From JAMLIN01 sp964476625 (GTDB taxonomy: Bacteria; Pseudomonadota; Gammaproteobacteria; Burkholderiales; Burkholderiaceae_E), in assembly GCA_964476625.1 (NCBI GenBank), contig CAYZBJ010000001.1, forward strand, positions 1 to 64,000: 64,000 nt of DNA, read 5' to 3'. Position 1 is the stretch's first letter. Every line of letters starts with the position of its first letter. Shown piece by piece: positions 51,791-59,555 of this stretch. The position numbers were made by a program, and so were the translations under genes. The notes beneath the pieces are model-generated. The model was not told the DNA's origin and did not search any database. It was given only the letters and a program-made list of their open reading frames with translations.

Positions 51791-53428
51791 ATGCCCGCGA
51801 CCCCAACGCAGGACCCCGGCGCGAGCGCCCGACTTTCGTACGCGGTCGGCCAGTCCGAGCCGCCGATTCGCGACCTTACCCTCGGCGAGCTGCTCGGCTG
51901 GGCGGCCGAGACCACGCCTGACCGGGTCGCGCTGATCGCCGGCGTTCCCGACCCGGCCGCCCGGCGGCAATGGACCTACGCCGAACTGCACACGCAATCG
52001 CTGCGCACCGCGCGTGCACTGCGAAGCCGATTCGAGCCCGGCGAACGGATCGCCGTCTGGGCGCCCAATGTGCCCGAGTGGCTGATGCTGGAGTTCGGCG
52101 CCGCCATGGCCGGTCTGGTGCTGGTCACGGTCAACCCCGGCTTCCGGGCCACCGAGCTCGAATACGTCCTGAAGCAGTCGCGTGCGGCGGGCGTATTCGC
52201 GCTGCCGAACTTCCGGGGCAACCCGATGCTCGACACCGTCCGGCAGGTCGCGCCGCGTTGCCCGGAGCTGCGCGAGATCGTTGCGCTCGATACCTGGGAA
52301 GAATTCGTCGCCGCCGGCGACGACGCCTCGATCGCGCTGCCGACGGTGCGGCCCGATGATGCGGTGATGATCCAGTACACCTCGGGGACCACCGGCTTTC
52401 CGAAGGGCGCGCTGCTGCACCACCGCGGCATCCTGAACAACGGCGCCCACACCATGGACCGGCTCGGCATCGAGGACGGCTCGGTCACCCTCACGACCAT
52501 GCCCCTGTTCCACACCGGCGGCTGCGTGCTGTGCGTGCTGGGAGCGGTCAGCAAGCGGACGACCCAGGTCCTGGTCGAGGCCTTCGACCCCGGCCTGGTG
52601 CTGGAGCTCTTCCAGACCTACCGGATCAACGCGATGCTCGGCGTGCCGACCATGCTGATTGCCATGACCGAACACCCGAATTACGGCAGCACCGACCTGT
52701 CATCGACCCGGGCGATCTGCTCGGGCGGCTCGACCGTGCCCGCGGCCCTGGTGCGCAAGCTCGAGGACAAGCTGGGCGCGCCCTTCACCATCGTGTTCGG
52801 CCAGACCGAGTGCTCGCCGGTGGCCTCGATGACCCGCCCGACCGACACCATCGAGGACAAGGCCGACACCATCGGCCCGCCGATGCCGCATGTGGAAGTG
52901 AAGATCATCGACCCCGCCACCGGCGAAACCCTGCCGACCAACCAGGTCGGCGAGTACTGCACCCGCGGCTACCACATCATGCTCGGCTACTTCGAGAACC
53001 CCGAAGCGACCGCCGAAGCGATCGACGCCGATGGCTGGCTGCATACCGGAGACCTGTGCTCGATGGACGAACGCGGGTACTGCAAGGTCGAAGGGCGTCT
53101 GAAGGACATGATCATCCGCGGCGGTGAGAACATCTATCCACGCGAACTCGAGGAGCTGCTCTTCAAGCACCCGAGCATCGGCGAAGTCGCCGTCGTCGGC
53201 CTGCCCGACGATCGCCTGGGTGAAACGGTCGCCGCCTTCGTGCGGCCTGCCGCCGGCGCCGCCATCGACCAGGACGAGCTCACCGCCTATGTGCGCGAGC
53301 ACCTCGCCCCGCACAAGGCGCCGAAGCAATGGTTCATCGTCGAGGCCTTTCCCATGACCGGCTCCGGCAAGATCCAGAAGTTCCGGCTCAGGGAGCAGTG
53401 GGTGAAGGGAGAGGTGAAGGCGGTTTGA
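51791..53428 (+). CDS. AMP-forming acyl-CoA synthetase
   Basis: 545 aa ANL-family enzyme. The AMP-binding motif is MIQYTSGTTGFPKGALLHHR, the A5-type GQTECSPV, and the A8 hinge GRLKDMIIRGGENIYPREL. The catalytic Lys is near the C-terminus in MTGSGKIQKFRLRE. It makes acyl-CoA from a carboxylic acid, ATP and CoA. Similarity is to medium-chain FadD/AlkK types. The 117-base space to the BVMO stop allows either one transcript or a separate promoter. It ends 61 bases before the TacA-type antitoxin. Confidence 0.95.
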   Translation: MPATPTQDPGASARLSYAVGQSEPPIRDLTLGELLGWAAETTPDRVALIAGVPDPAARRQWTYAELHTQSLRTARALRSRFEPGERIAVWAPNVPEWLMLEFGAAMAGLVLVTVNPGFRATELEYVLKQSRAAGVFALPNFRGNPMLDTVRQVAPRCPELREIVALDTWEEFVAAGDDASIALPTVRPDDAVMIQYTSGTTGFPKGALLHHRGILNNGAHTMDRLGIEDGSVTLTTMPLFHTGGCVLCVLGAVSKRTTQVLVEAFDPGLVLELFQTYRINAMLGVPTMLIAMTEHPNYGSTDLSSTRAICSGGSTVPAALVRKLEDKLGAPFTIVFGQTECSPVASMTRPTDTIEDKADTIGPPMPHVEVKIIDPATGETLPTNQVGEYCTRGYHIMLGYFENPEATAEAIDADGWLHTGDLCSMDERGYCKVEGRLKDMIIRGGENIYPRELEELLFKHPSIGEVAVVGLPDDRLGETVAAFVRPAAGAAIDQDELTAYVREHLAPHKAPKQWFIVEAFPMTGSGKIQKFRLREQWVKGEVKAV

Positions 53429-53438
53429 AGATCGAGAT

Positions 53439-53470
53439 TTGTACGCCTATTGTGGTAACATGACGTACAA
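53439..53470. promoter_or_regulatory. Candidate operator of the DUF1778-GNAT toxin-antitoxin module
   Basis: Inverted repeat TTGTACG (53439-53445) and CGTACAA (53464-53470) with an 18-base spacer, just before the antitoxin gene. Antitoxins of the DUF1778 type repress their own operon through spaced palindromic half-sites, so this position fits. The spacing is close to two helical turns, which would allow two dimers on one face. Confidence 0.6.
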
Positions 53471-53489
53471 GTTTTCTTGAATCAAGACC

Positions 53490-53765
53490 ATGACGACCAC
53501 TACCCGCTCTGCCCGCCTGGGACTGCGCGCCACTCCACAGCAGGAAGCGGTGCTGCGCCGCGCTGCCGAGGTCGCGCACAAGTCGATGACCGACTTCATC
53601 CTCGACAGCGCCTGCCGGGCTGCCGAGCAGACCTTGCTGGATCAGCGCCTGTTCCTGGTGTCCGGCAACCAATCGCAGGCCTTGCTGGATATGCTGGATC
53701 GGCCCGCCCAGGACAATCCCGGCCTGAGGGACCTGTTCTCTCGATCGACGCCCTGGGGTAGCTGA
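53490..53765 (+). CDS. DUF1778 (TacA-like) antitoxin
   Basis: 91 aa. Ribbon-helix-helix part ARLGLRATPQQEAVLRRAAE, then HKSMTDFILDSACRAAEQTL, is typical of DUF1778. The tail (LLDMLDRPAQDNPGLRDLFS) would wrap the toxin. It neutralises the adjacent GNAT toxin and binds the operator. The stop overlaps the toxin start by one base (TGATG). Confidence 0.93.
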   Translation: MTTTTRSARLGLRATPQQEAVLRRAAEVAHKSMTDFILDSACRAAEQTLLDQRLFLVSGNQSQALLDMLDRPAQDNPGLRDLFSRSTPWGS

Positions 53766-54268
53766 TGTCCCCGGCCGCACCGGCGGCGCTGGATGTCGGT
53801 CATGCGCTGGACGGATTCGACTGCGGCAAGCCGAGCCTGGATGACTGGCTGGTGCGCCATGCCCGGCAGTCACAGGCCAGCGGCTCGGCCAGGACCTATA
53901 TAGTGACTGACGCCGCTCGCGTCGTGGGCTACTACAGCCTGACCGTGGGGCAGATCGACACTCTGGAAGCACCCGAGCGCGTACGCAAAGGCATGGGCGG
54001 CTATCCCGTACCCGTCGTCATCCTGGCACGCATGGCGGTCGCGCAGCAGGATCAGGGACGTGGAATCGGCATTGGCATGTTGCAGGATGCGATCCGCCGT
54101 ACCTTGGCAATCGCCGGGCAAGCGGGCGTTCGAGCGCTCTTGACTCATCCGATCGACGAAGAAGCATCACGCTTCTATCTGCGTTTCGGCTTCGAAGCAT
54201 CGCCTGTCAGGGAACAGCAACTGCTCCTGCTGCTCAAGGATGCGCGTCGGCTGATCGGGGCGATATAG
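53765..54268 (+). CDS. GNAT-family (TacT-like) toxin
   Basis: 167 aa acetyltransferase. FDCGKPSLDDWLVRHARQSQ at the N-terminus and VVGYYSLTVGQI, then VVILARMAVAQQDQGRGIGI with the acetyl-CoA binding Q-x2-G-x-G, and FYLRFGFEASP at the C-terminus, are the hallmarks of TacT. Known members acetylate aminoacyl-tRNA and stop translation. Translationally coupled to the DUF1778 antitoxin. Both genes look intact. Confidence 0.93.
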   Translation: MSPAAPAALDVGHALDGFDCGKPSLDDWLVRHARQSQASGSARTYIVTDAARVVGYYSLTVGQIDTLEAPERVRKGMGGYPVPVVILARMAVAQQDQGRGIGIGMLQDAIRRTLAIAGQAGVRALLTHPIDEEASRFYLRFGFEASPVREQQLLLLLKDARRLIGAI

Positions 54269-54320
54269 GCGTCGTCAGCGCGGTGCCAGGTGGAGGCGCA
54301 GCGCGCATGCCATGCGTGCG

Positions 54321-54626
54321 TCAGTGAGGACCGGGCCGATGCATGACGCCGAATCGGTCCGTCAGTGCGCGCAGCCGCTTGTCCAGGGTCCAGAGTTCTG
54401 CACCTGGAGTCATCAGGCTGGACGCGAGCAGCAGCAGGTCCACCAGGCCATAGCCCAGACCGAACAGCCGTTCGCGTTCGACGAAGTCCATGACCTCAGC
54501 GACGCTGGCCTGTCGGGATGGCTGCAAAGCGCTGAGACCCGATAGCGTCTGGTTGCGCTGCGGCGGCGTTCCGCACGCGATCTCGCCGACAACCAGCGGA
54601 TGAACGAGAACAAGATCGAGCAGATC
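54321..54626 (-). pseudogene. PIN-domain (VapC-like) toxin remnant, 5' truncated
   Basis: About 101 codons read VLVHPLVVGEIACGTPPQRN, ASVAEVMDFVERERLFGLGY, GLVDLLLLASSLMTPGAELW and TLDKRLRAL, with three of the four acidic residues (Glu in VGE, Asp in GLVD, Asp in TLDK). The first strand with its Asp is missing, because homology begins at about 54626 without a start. No antitoxin gene precedes it on the minus strand. It is a dead toxin between the GNAT module and the Phd/PIN module. Confidence 0.75.
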
Positions 54627-54662
54627 ACGAAGAGGCCAACGGCCGAGGCCGAAAGCTTGCCT

Positions 54663-54695
54663 GAATGGACTTAGTTCACTAGACTAAGTCCATTC
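54663..54695. promoter_or_regulatory. Perfect palindromic operator of the Phd/PIN module
   Basis: Arms GAATGGACTTAGT (54663-54675) and ACTAAGTCCATTC (54683-54695) with a 7-base centre. The inner part TTAGT...ACTAA fits the A/T-rich half-sites of Phd/YefM antitoxins. It ends 10 bases before the antitoxin start, so occupation would block initiation. Confidence 0.75.
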
Positions 54696-54704
54696 ACGGA
54701 TTCA

Positions 54705-54956
54705 ATGCCCATGAAAACCGTCAACATCCACGAAGCCAAGACCCATCTGTCCCGCCTGATCGAGGCGGCACTCAATGGGGAGCCCTTCATCATCGCCAAA
54801 GCAGGTAAGCCCTTGGTCAAAGTCGAGGCATTGGAAACGCCGGCACCGGCTGTTCCGGATCGGCTCGGTTTCCTCGCATCCGAGTTCGAAATCCCCGACG
54901 ATTTCGACACGATGGGCAACGACGAGATCCTCGAGCAATTCGGGCTCGACCATTGA
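54705..54956 (+). CDS. Phd/YefM-family antitoxin
   Basis: 83 aa. The DNA-binding half is VNIHEAKTHLSRLIEAALNG, then PFIIAKAGKPLVKVEAL; the C-terminal half (DRLGFLASEFEIPDDFDTMG) should bind the toxin. ATG 54705 and ATG 54711 are both possible. It shares its core with the dead antitoxin at 379. Its stop overlaps the TTG start of the PIN toxin. A perfect palindrome lies directly upstream. Confidence 0.93.
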   Translation: MPMKTVNIHEAKTHLSRLIEAALNGEPFIIAKAGKPLVKVEALETPAPAVPDRLGFLASEFEIPDDFDTMGNDEILEQFGLDH

Positions 54957-55339
54957 AGCTGCTGGTCGACACGCACCTGCTGCTCTGGGCGGCGTCACGG
55001 CCATCCCGGCTTTCGGCTGCAGCGCGCGCCCTGCTCGGCGACGCAAGCCATCAGCCCTGCTTCAGCGCCGCCTGCCTCTGGGAAATCGTGATCAAGGGGG
55101 CGCTCGGCCGCTCGGATTTCGTCGTCGACGCGAGTCGACTACGGCGCGGCCTCCTCGACCACGGCTATCTGGAGCTGCCGATCGAAGGCCCGCACACGCT
55201 CGCCGTCGCGAGCCTTCCGGACATACACCGCGATCCCTTCGACCGGATACAGATAGCCCAGGCGCGCACCGAAGGCATGCTGTTCGTGACCTCCGATGCG
55301 ATGCTTGCGGGCTACGGTGATCCGGTGCGGGTAGTCTGA
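54953..55339 (+). CDS. PIN-domain toxin (VapC-like ribonuclease), intact
   Basis: 128 aa. All acidic positions appear: LLVDTHLLLWAA (first Asp), CLWEIVIKGALGR (Glu), RDPFDRIQIAQA (Asp) and FVTSDAMLAGYG (Asp). It should cleave tRNA or rRNA. The start is TTG at 54953, overlapping the antitoxin stop by TTGA, the usual low-level toxin start. It is the one intact PIN toxin in the window, against three decayed ones. Confidence 0.92.
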   Translation: MKLLVDTHLLLWAASRPSRLSAAARALLGDASHQPCFSAACLWEIVIKGALGRSDFVVDASRLRRGLLDHGYLELPIEGPHTLAVASLPDIHRDPFDRIQIAQARTEGMLFVTSDAMLAGYGDPVRVV

Positions 55340-55385
55340 GACGCAGCGAGCAGCAGGACGGCCATCAGGCGGCGGCTCGACGCTC

Positions 55386-58031
55386 TCAACCGGGCGTACA
55401 CCCGTCGCCGGCAATCGCCAGCCGCGCGACATCTTCCTCGCGAAGCGCAGCCCCTTCGTCGAGCCAGGCATCGACCTTGGCCTGCGGAATCGACCCGAGC
55501 AACGACAGCGTCTGCTGGCGCGCTCGCCGCTCGAGTAGCGAATGGCAGCCTCCGGCCCGCGCCAGGAAGGCATCGCCGAGACCAAGCATCAGGGCCGCCG
55601 ACTCATGGCAACCTCGACACGCCAGGTACAGCGCCAGTACCGGCCCGTAGTCCGCCCACATCGCGGTCCGTTGCAGGCAGGGCAACGCGTCGCGGATCGT
55701 CTGCCCGGCTTCGTCGAGCCGATCCAGTTCGATCAGGGCCAGCGCCAGCGGCATCAGGACGTAGCTCATCCGGTAGTCGTCGCGGCGCTGCCGGCGCCCC
55801 AAATCGGCGAGCGCCCGGAAACGCCCGATCGCATCATCGAGCCGGCCCTGCTGCAGGCAGTCCTCGGCTGCATCGGTCTCGACCACGAAGGCCATCCTGC
55901 CATCGCCGCCGCCCGATGCACGCAAGGACGCGAGCATGTCGGCCAGTTCGACGGCACGGCTGCTCCGATCCCCAGCCATGCGAGCAGTCGCGATCGACGC
56001 GTGCAGCGCGTAGGCCTGCAACTGCAGCGTGAGCGCCGCCGGATCGAGCGTCGCGAACTCGTCCAGCGCCGCCTGGGCCTGGGCCAGGTCGCCGGCCCAC
56101 GCCGCATAGATCGTGAGCGTGCACAAGGCGAGCGCCTGCCGGCGCGGCGCGTCGAGCGCGCGCAGCACCCGCGGCTCCAGATCGATGATTTCGCTGTCGA
56201 GCGCAGGCTGGCGGAATCGATGCATCCGCCAGTGGATCTTCGCCTGCGCAAGCATCGCGGCCTGCCTTGCCGACAGTGGCGAGCCGCCGAGCTTTGCCAG
56301 TAGCGCATCCCACCATTGCTCGCTCTCGTGTCGCAGCGGCAACAGGAACGAATACGGCGCCGTGTGCGCGAGCAGGGCCAGCGCCGTATCGGCGTCGCCG
56401 TGCCCGCCGAGTGACCAGGCCATCGCGCCACGCAGGTTGTCGATCTCGACGGCGCGCCCGGCTGCGAACTCGTCTTCGGTGGCGATACCCGAGAACAAGG
56501 TATCGGCGAGGCGCTCGAAGTACAGGGTGAAGTGCGCAGCGTGCCGACGCGACATCGCATCGAACTCCTGCGCCGCGGCCAGCTTCTCGATGGCATAGGC
56601 GCGCGCGCTCTCGAGCAGCCGGTAGCGCGGCGATTCGGCAGCATCGACGACGACGAGCGACTTGTCGATCAGGTGGCCTATCGTGTCGAGCGCCGCCCAC
56701 TCGTCGCAGCCGTCGTCGGAGACGACCCGCTGCGCCGCCTCGATCGTCCAGTCGCCGCGGAACACGCCGAGCCGCCTGAATACCGCCTGCTCCTGCGGAT
56801 CCAGCAGGCCATGGCTCCAGTCGAGCGCGGCGCGCAGCGTCTGGTGCCGGGGCGGCACGGCACGCTTGCCGGTTCGCAGCATGCGCAAGCGTTCGCCGAG
56901 CCGATCGCGAACGCCCTGCACACCGAGTGCCGGCACGCGCGCCGCGGCGAACTCGATCGCCAGCGCCAGGCCATCGAGTTTCCGGCAGATGTCCACGACG
57001 GTGCCGGTATTGCGCCGGTCGAGCCCGAAACGGCATCCGAGGGACTGCACGCGCTCGACGAACAGGCGGATCGCACCGTAGTCGATTGCCCGCAAGGGAT
57101 CGGTGCATGCGTCGTCACCAACGGCCGGAACAGCCAAGGTGCCAAGGCGGAACACCTGCTCGCCCGGCAGGCCCAGCGGCTCCTGGCTCGTGACGAGCAG
57201 CTGCACACCGGGCGCCCTTGCCAGCAGGGCCCGGGCCAACTCGTTCGCCGGCTCGAGCATGTGCTCGCAGTTGTCGAGAATCAGCATCAGGCGTTGCGAC
57301 TCGAGCGTCGAGGCCAGTTCCTCGGACGGCGCGCGCGTGCCGTTCAGTTGCAGGCCCAGCACGCTGGCGATGCTGCCCGGGAACATCGCGTGATCGATGA
57401 GCGGAGCCAGCTCGACAAGCCAGATGCCGTCCGGATGGCGATCACGAAGCGTGGCAGCCACCGCCAGGCCGACTCGCGACTTCCCGATGCCGCCGGCCCC
57501 GACGACGGTGACCAGTCGTGAGCGCTCGAGCAGGCGGCACACCGCCCCTACCGCATCGTCGCGCCCATACAGTGGCTGATCGGCGACCGGGAGATTGCCG
57601 GGAACGCTGCCGTCGGGAACCACCGCGCCGGGCGCCGCATCGCCCGACGTGCGCGCATACATCGCCGACCCGGGAACACCAGGGAGTCCAGGCGCAGGCC
57701 GCTCGTCGGGGGAAGCGTCGATACCCGCGGTGAAGCGATATCCGCGACCGGGGATCGTTGCGATGACATCCTGTCCGAACAGCTTGCGCAGCGCGCTGAC
57801 CTGCACGTACAGGTTGCCCTCCTCGACGACCACGTCCGGCCAGACCAGGGCGAGCAACTCGTTCTTGCCGACGATGCGGTCGCGCCGCTCGACCAGCGCG
57901 AGCAGCACGTCGAAGGCGCGCGGCCCCAGCTTCGCAGGCACGCCGTCGATCGAAAGCGAACGCCGCTCGGCGTCCACGTGGAAACGCCCGAAACCGAAAG
58001 TAGCGGCGCCGGATTGCCTCTTCATCAGCAT
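55386..58031 (-). CDS. STAND-type regulator: OmpR-like winged helix plus NB-ARC-like ATPase
   Basis: 881 aa. Residues 10-102 are an OmpR/PhoB-type winged helix (LGPRAFDVLLALVERRDRIV, then VSALRKLFGQDVIATIPGRG and the wing GYRF). A linker about 105-155 follows, then the P-loop ATPase: Walker A GAGGIGKSR at 178-186 and Walker B-like LMLILDNCEH. From about 470 on it is all helical repeats (TPR-like). Such proteins act as ATP-gated transcription factors that sense a ligand through the C-terminal part. The family often regulates a divergent gene, and a small open frame lies divergent here (58170). ATG 58031 is the first start; ATG 58025 also fits. CTTAAG-type direct repeats lie just upstream. Confidence 0.92.
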   Translation of the reverse strand: MLMKRQSGAATFGFGRFHVDAERRSLSIDGVPAKLGPRAFDVLLALVERRDRIVGKNELLALVWPDVVVEEGNLYVQVSALRKLFGQDVIATIPGRGYRFTAGIDASPDERPAPGLPGVPGSAMYARTSGDAAPGAVVPDGSVPGNLPVADQPLYGRDDAVGAVCRLLERSRLVTVVGAGGIGKSRVGLAVAATLRDRHPDGIWLVELAPLIDHAMFPGSIASVLGLQLNGTRAPSEELASTLESQRLMLILDNCEHMLEPANELARALLARAPGVQLLVTSQEPLGLPGEQVFRLGTLAVPAVGDDACTDPLRAIDYGAIRLFVERVQSLGCRFGLDRRNTGTVVDICRKLDGLALAIEFAAARVPALGVQGVRDRLGERLRMLRTGKRAVPPRHQTLRAALDWSHGLLDPQEQAVFRRLGVFRGDWTIEAAQRVVSDDGCDEWAALDTIGHLIDKSLVVVDAAESPRYRLLESARAYAIEKLAAAQEFDAMSRRHAAHFTLYFERLADTLFSGIATEDEFAAGRAVEIDNLRGAMAWSLGGHGDADTALALLAHTAPYSFLLPLRHESEQWWDALLAKLGGSPLSARQAAMLAQAKIHWRMHRFRQPALDSEIIDLEPRVLRALDAPRRQALALCTLTIYAAWAGDLAQAQAALDEFATLDPAALTLQLQAYALHASIATARMAGDRSSRAVELADMLASLRASGGGDGRMAFVVETDAAEDCLQQGRLDDAIGRFRALADLGRRQRRDDYRMSYVLMPLALALIELDRLDEAGQTIRDALPCLQRTAMWADYGPVLALYLACRGCHESAALMLGLGDAFLARAGGCHSLLERRARQQTLSLLGSIPQAKVDAWLDEGAALREEDVARLAIAGDGCTPG

Positions 58032-58072
58032 GCGGGCTCTCCCCCCAGTCGAGGATTATCGCTCGCCGCTCG

Positions 58073-58089
58073 TCTTAAGGTGTCTTAAG
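58073..58089. promoter_or_regulatory. Tandem TCTTAAG site before the STAND regulator
   Basis: TCTTAAG occurs at 58073-58079 and again at 58083-58089, one helical turn apart. The first copy is about 41 bases before the regulator start. OmpR-type winged helices bind direct repeats with a 10-11 base step, so this is a good candidate for autoregulation and for control of the divergent small frame. Confidence 0.6.
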
Positions 58090-58169
58090 AACATTTGATA
58101 TCGGCACAAGGACTTTGCCGGCGCCGGGGATGAAGCTTGCCGCATCGTCCACAGGCATCGAGGCGCCCC

Positions 58170-58364
58170 ATGATCCAACGACAACGTTTCCACCCGGGCG
58201 ACCAGGCGGCCACGCGCAACCTGGAGCGGGCGATTGCGATGCGAAGAGAGCGTTTCGTCGGCTGGGCACGCTCGGCTGCCTCGGCCCTGCGAGGCGTGCT
58301 GCCCCACTCGGCGGGCCCGGCCGTTACGCCTGGCCCCCTGCTTGGCTCGGAAGATCGCCGCTGA
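58170..58364 (+). CDS. Small hypothetical protein divergent from the STAND regulator
   Basis: 64 aa: Arg/Ala-rich helix MIQRQRFHPGDQAATR, then ERAIAMRRERFVGWARSAAS and a Pro/Gly tail. Basic and possibly membrane- or RNA-associated. I do not recognise a family with certainty. It lies in the 389-base space between the regulator and the hydratase gene and points away from the regulator, next to the CTTAAG repeats. No clear ribosome-binding site (GGCGCCCC before the ATG), so it may not be translated. Its best support is its position. Confidence 0.4.
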   Translation: MIQRQRFHPGDQAATRNLERAIAMRRERFVGWARSAASALRGVLPHSAGPAVTPGPLLGSEDRR

Positions 58365-58420
58365 TCGCATGAGCCATTGATCTTCCCGGGATCGGCCTGA
58401 CGGCGCTGGCGCCCGGACAA

Positions 58421-59257
58421 TCAGGCCAGTTCGAGTTCCACCCGGCCGAGCGGCCCGAAGTCGGCGACGATCCGGTCGCCCGGCTGCCCCAGGTACGGCG
58501 CCGTCCAGGTGCCGGTACTGACGATCTCGCCGGCCGCCACACCGCGCCCCGCCTCGGCACGTTCGGCAACGTACTGGGCAAGGGCATCGAACGGATGGCC
58601 CAGGACCGCGCTGCCGGCGCCCTGGCGCACCTCTTCCCCGTTGACCGACAAGGTCGCCGTCGCCTGCGCGAGATCGATACCGCGCCAATCGGCAACCGGA
58701 GCTCCGGTCACCAGCGAACCCGAGAAGCCCAGGTCGGCGGTGATTGCCGCGGGCGGCTGCGCCGGGAATCCCGCCAGGCGACTGTCGGCGATCTCGATGA
58801 CCGGAAAGATCTCGCCGATGGCGCCGGTGAGTTCCTCGCGCGAAGGCGTGCCTGCGGCAGCAGCCACCGGGCGGGCGAATCGCACCGCGATCTCCGCCTC
58901 GATCACGCACAGCAGGTAGTCGCCACGCTCGACGCGGGCCGGGCTGGGCAGCAACCCCGTCGAGAGCAGAGGTCCGGAGAAGGGTTTCGACAAGCCGAGC
59001 CTGGCCATCAACTCGGGATTGGTCGCGCCGAGCTTGGCGCCGGCCACCGTCCCGCCGCCCAGTTCGAGCAGGCGCGCGACGTGCAGGGTGGCGATCTCGC
59101 CAGCCTGCTCGAGGCTGCAACGTCGCGCGAAGTCGGCCGGCAGCGATAACGGCTGGCGGGTAGTCCGGGCCTCGAGCAGATCAGCAACGATGGACTCGAT
59201 CTCGCGCGAATCGAGCGCCGGGGGCGAGCCGTCCGGAGTGGGTTTGTCGTCGGTCAT
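58421..59257 (-). CDS. 2-keto-4-pentenoate hydratase-like protein (FAH superfamily)
   Basis: 278 aa, similar to MhpD/XylJ/TodG hydratases. GGTVAGAKLGATNPELMARL is the N-terminal substrate loop, VIEAEIAVRFARPV holds the metal-binding Glu pair, and IEIADSRLAGF with VLGHPFDALAQYVAERAEAG are typical. The C-terminal LVSTGTW-like block is seen as EIVSTGTWTAPYLGQPGD. It adds water to 2-oxopent-4-enoate in meta-cleavage pathways. No other meta-cleavage genes are nearby, so it may work with a remote set or on another ketoacid. Start chosen at 59257 (GGAG about 11 bases upstream); ATG 59278 is also possible. Confidence 0.88.
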   Translation of the reverse strand: MTDDKPTPDGSPPALDSREIESIVADLLEARTTRQPLSLPADFARRCSLEQAGEIATLHVARLLELGGGTVAGAKLGATNPELMARLGLSKPFSGPLLSTGLLPSPARVERGDYLLCVIEAEIAVRFARPVAAAAGTPSREELTGAIGEIFPVIEIADSRLAGFPAQPPAAITADLGFSGSLVTGAPVADWRGIDLAQATATLSVNGEEVRQGAGSAVLGHPFDALAQYVAERAEAGRGVAAGEIVSTGTWTAPYLGQPGDRIVADFGPLGRVELELA

Positions 59258-59378
59258 GGATTCGGGATCTCCAGTCATCAGGGCTCGGGCTTCCAATTAT
59301 CATGGAACGAAGGAGCGCATCCGAGGGCCAGGCACATGACGCCGCGCGAACGCCCGACCGGCACTCCGAGAGGGAATC

Positions 59379-59516
59379 ATGACGACGTTCGAGCTCCAGA
59401 TCATCATTTGCAGCACGCGCCCCGGTCGCGTCGGGCCTGCGGTGGAGCGCCGCGCCCGCCTCGCCGCATGCAGGCAGCCGTGGCTTCTGATTTACAAGCC
59501 ACAAACTTCTAATTAA
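59379..59516 (+). pseudogene. Truncated duplicate of the FMN reductase gene
   Basis: Opens MTTFELQIIICSTRPGRVGP, the same as the intact reductase at 62658 (MAFELQIIICSTRPGRVGP). After about 20 codons it departs to an unrelated tail that ends at TAA 59516. 54 of 58 bases match between 59388-59445 and 62664-62721. The differences are mostly silent. A GAGGGAATC leader lies before its ATG, so it may still be translated into a 45-residue peptide. A duplicated gene start, not a complete paralogue. Confidence 0.85.
59388..59445 (+). repeat. Direct repeat, left copy (FMN reductase 5' end)
   Basis: 58-base segment that recurs at 62664-62721 with four differences. The 3.2 kb between the copies holds the AAA ATPase and NERD-helicase genes. 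The start of the repeat (TTCGA, then CTCCAGATCATCATTTGC) is the coding start of the reductase, without the ATG. Confidence 0.85.
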
Positions 59517-59555
59517 CATGCCTAGGCGTTCTAATTATCATGGCTCCTAGGGCCA

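Larger units (their letters stand above)
59291..59543. repeat. Three copies of TTCYAATTAWCATG
   Basis: TTCCAATTATCATGG at 59291-59305, TTCTAATTAACATG at 59507-59520 and TTCTAATTATCATGG at 59529-59543. The last two are 22 bases apart, and each is followed by a CCTAGG (59521 and 59546 region). The AT-rich core stands out in this GC-rich sequence. They frame the truncated FMN reductase copy and lie right before the AAA ATPase gene. They could be operators, a promoter element or the remains of an insertion end. Confidence 0.6.
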
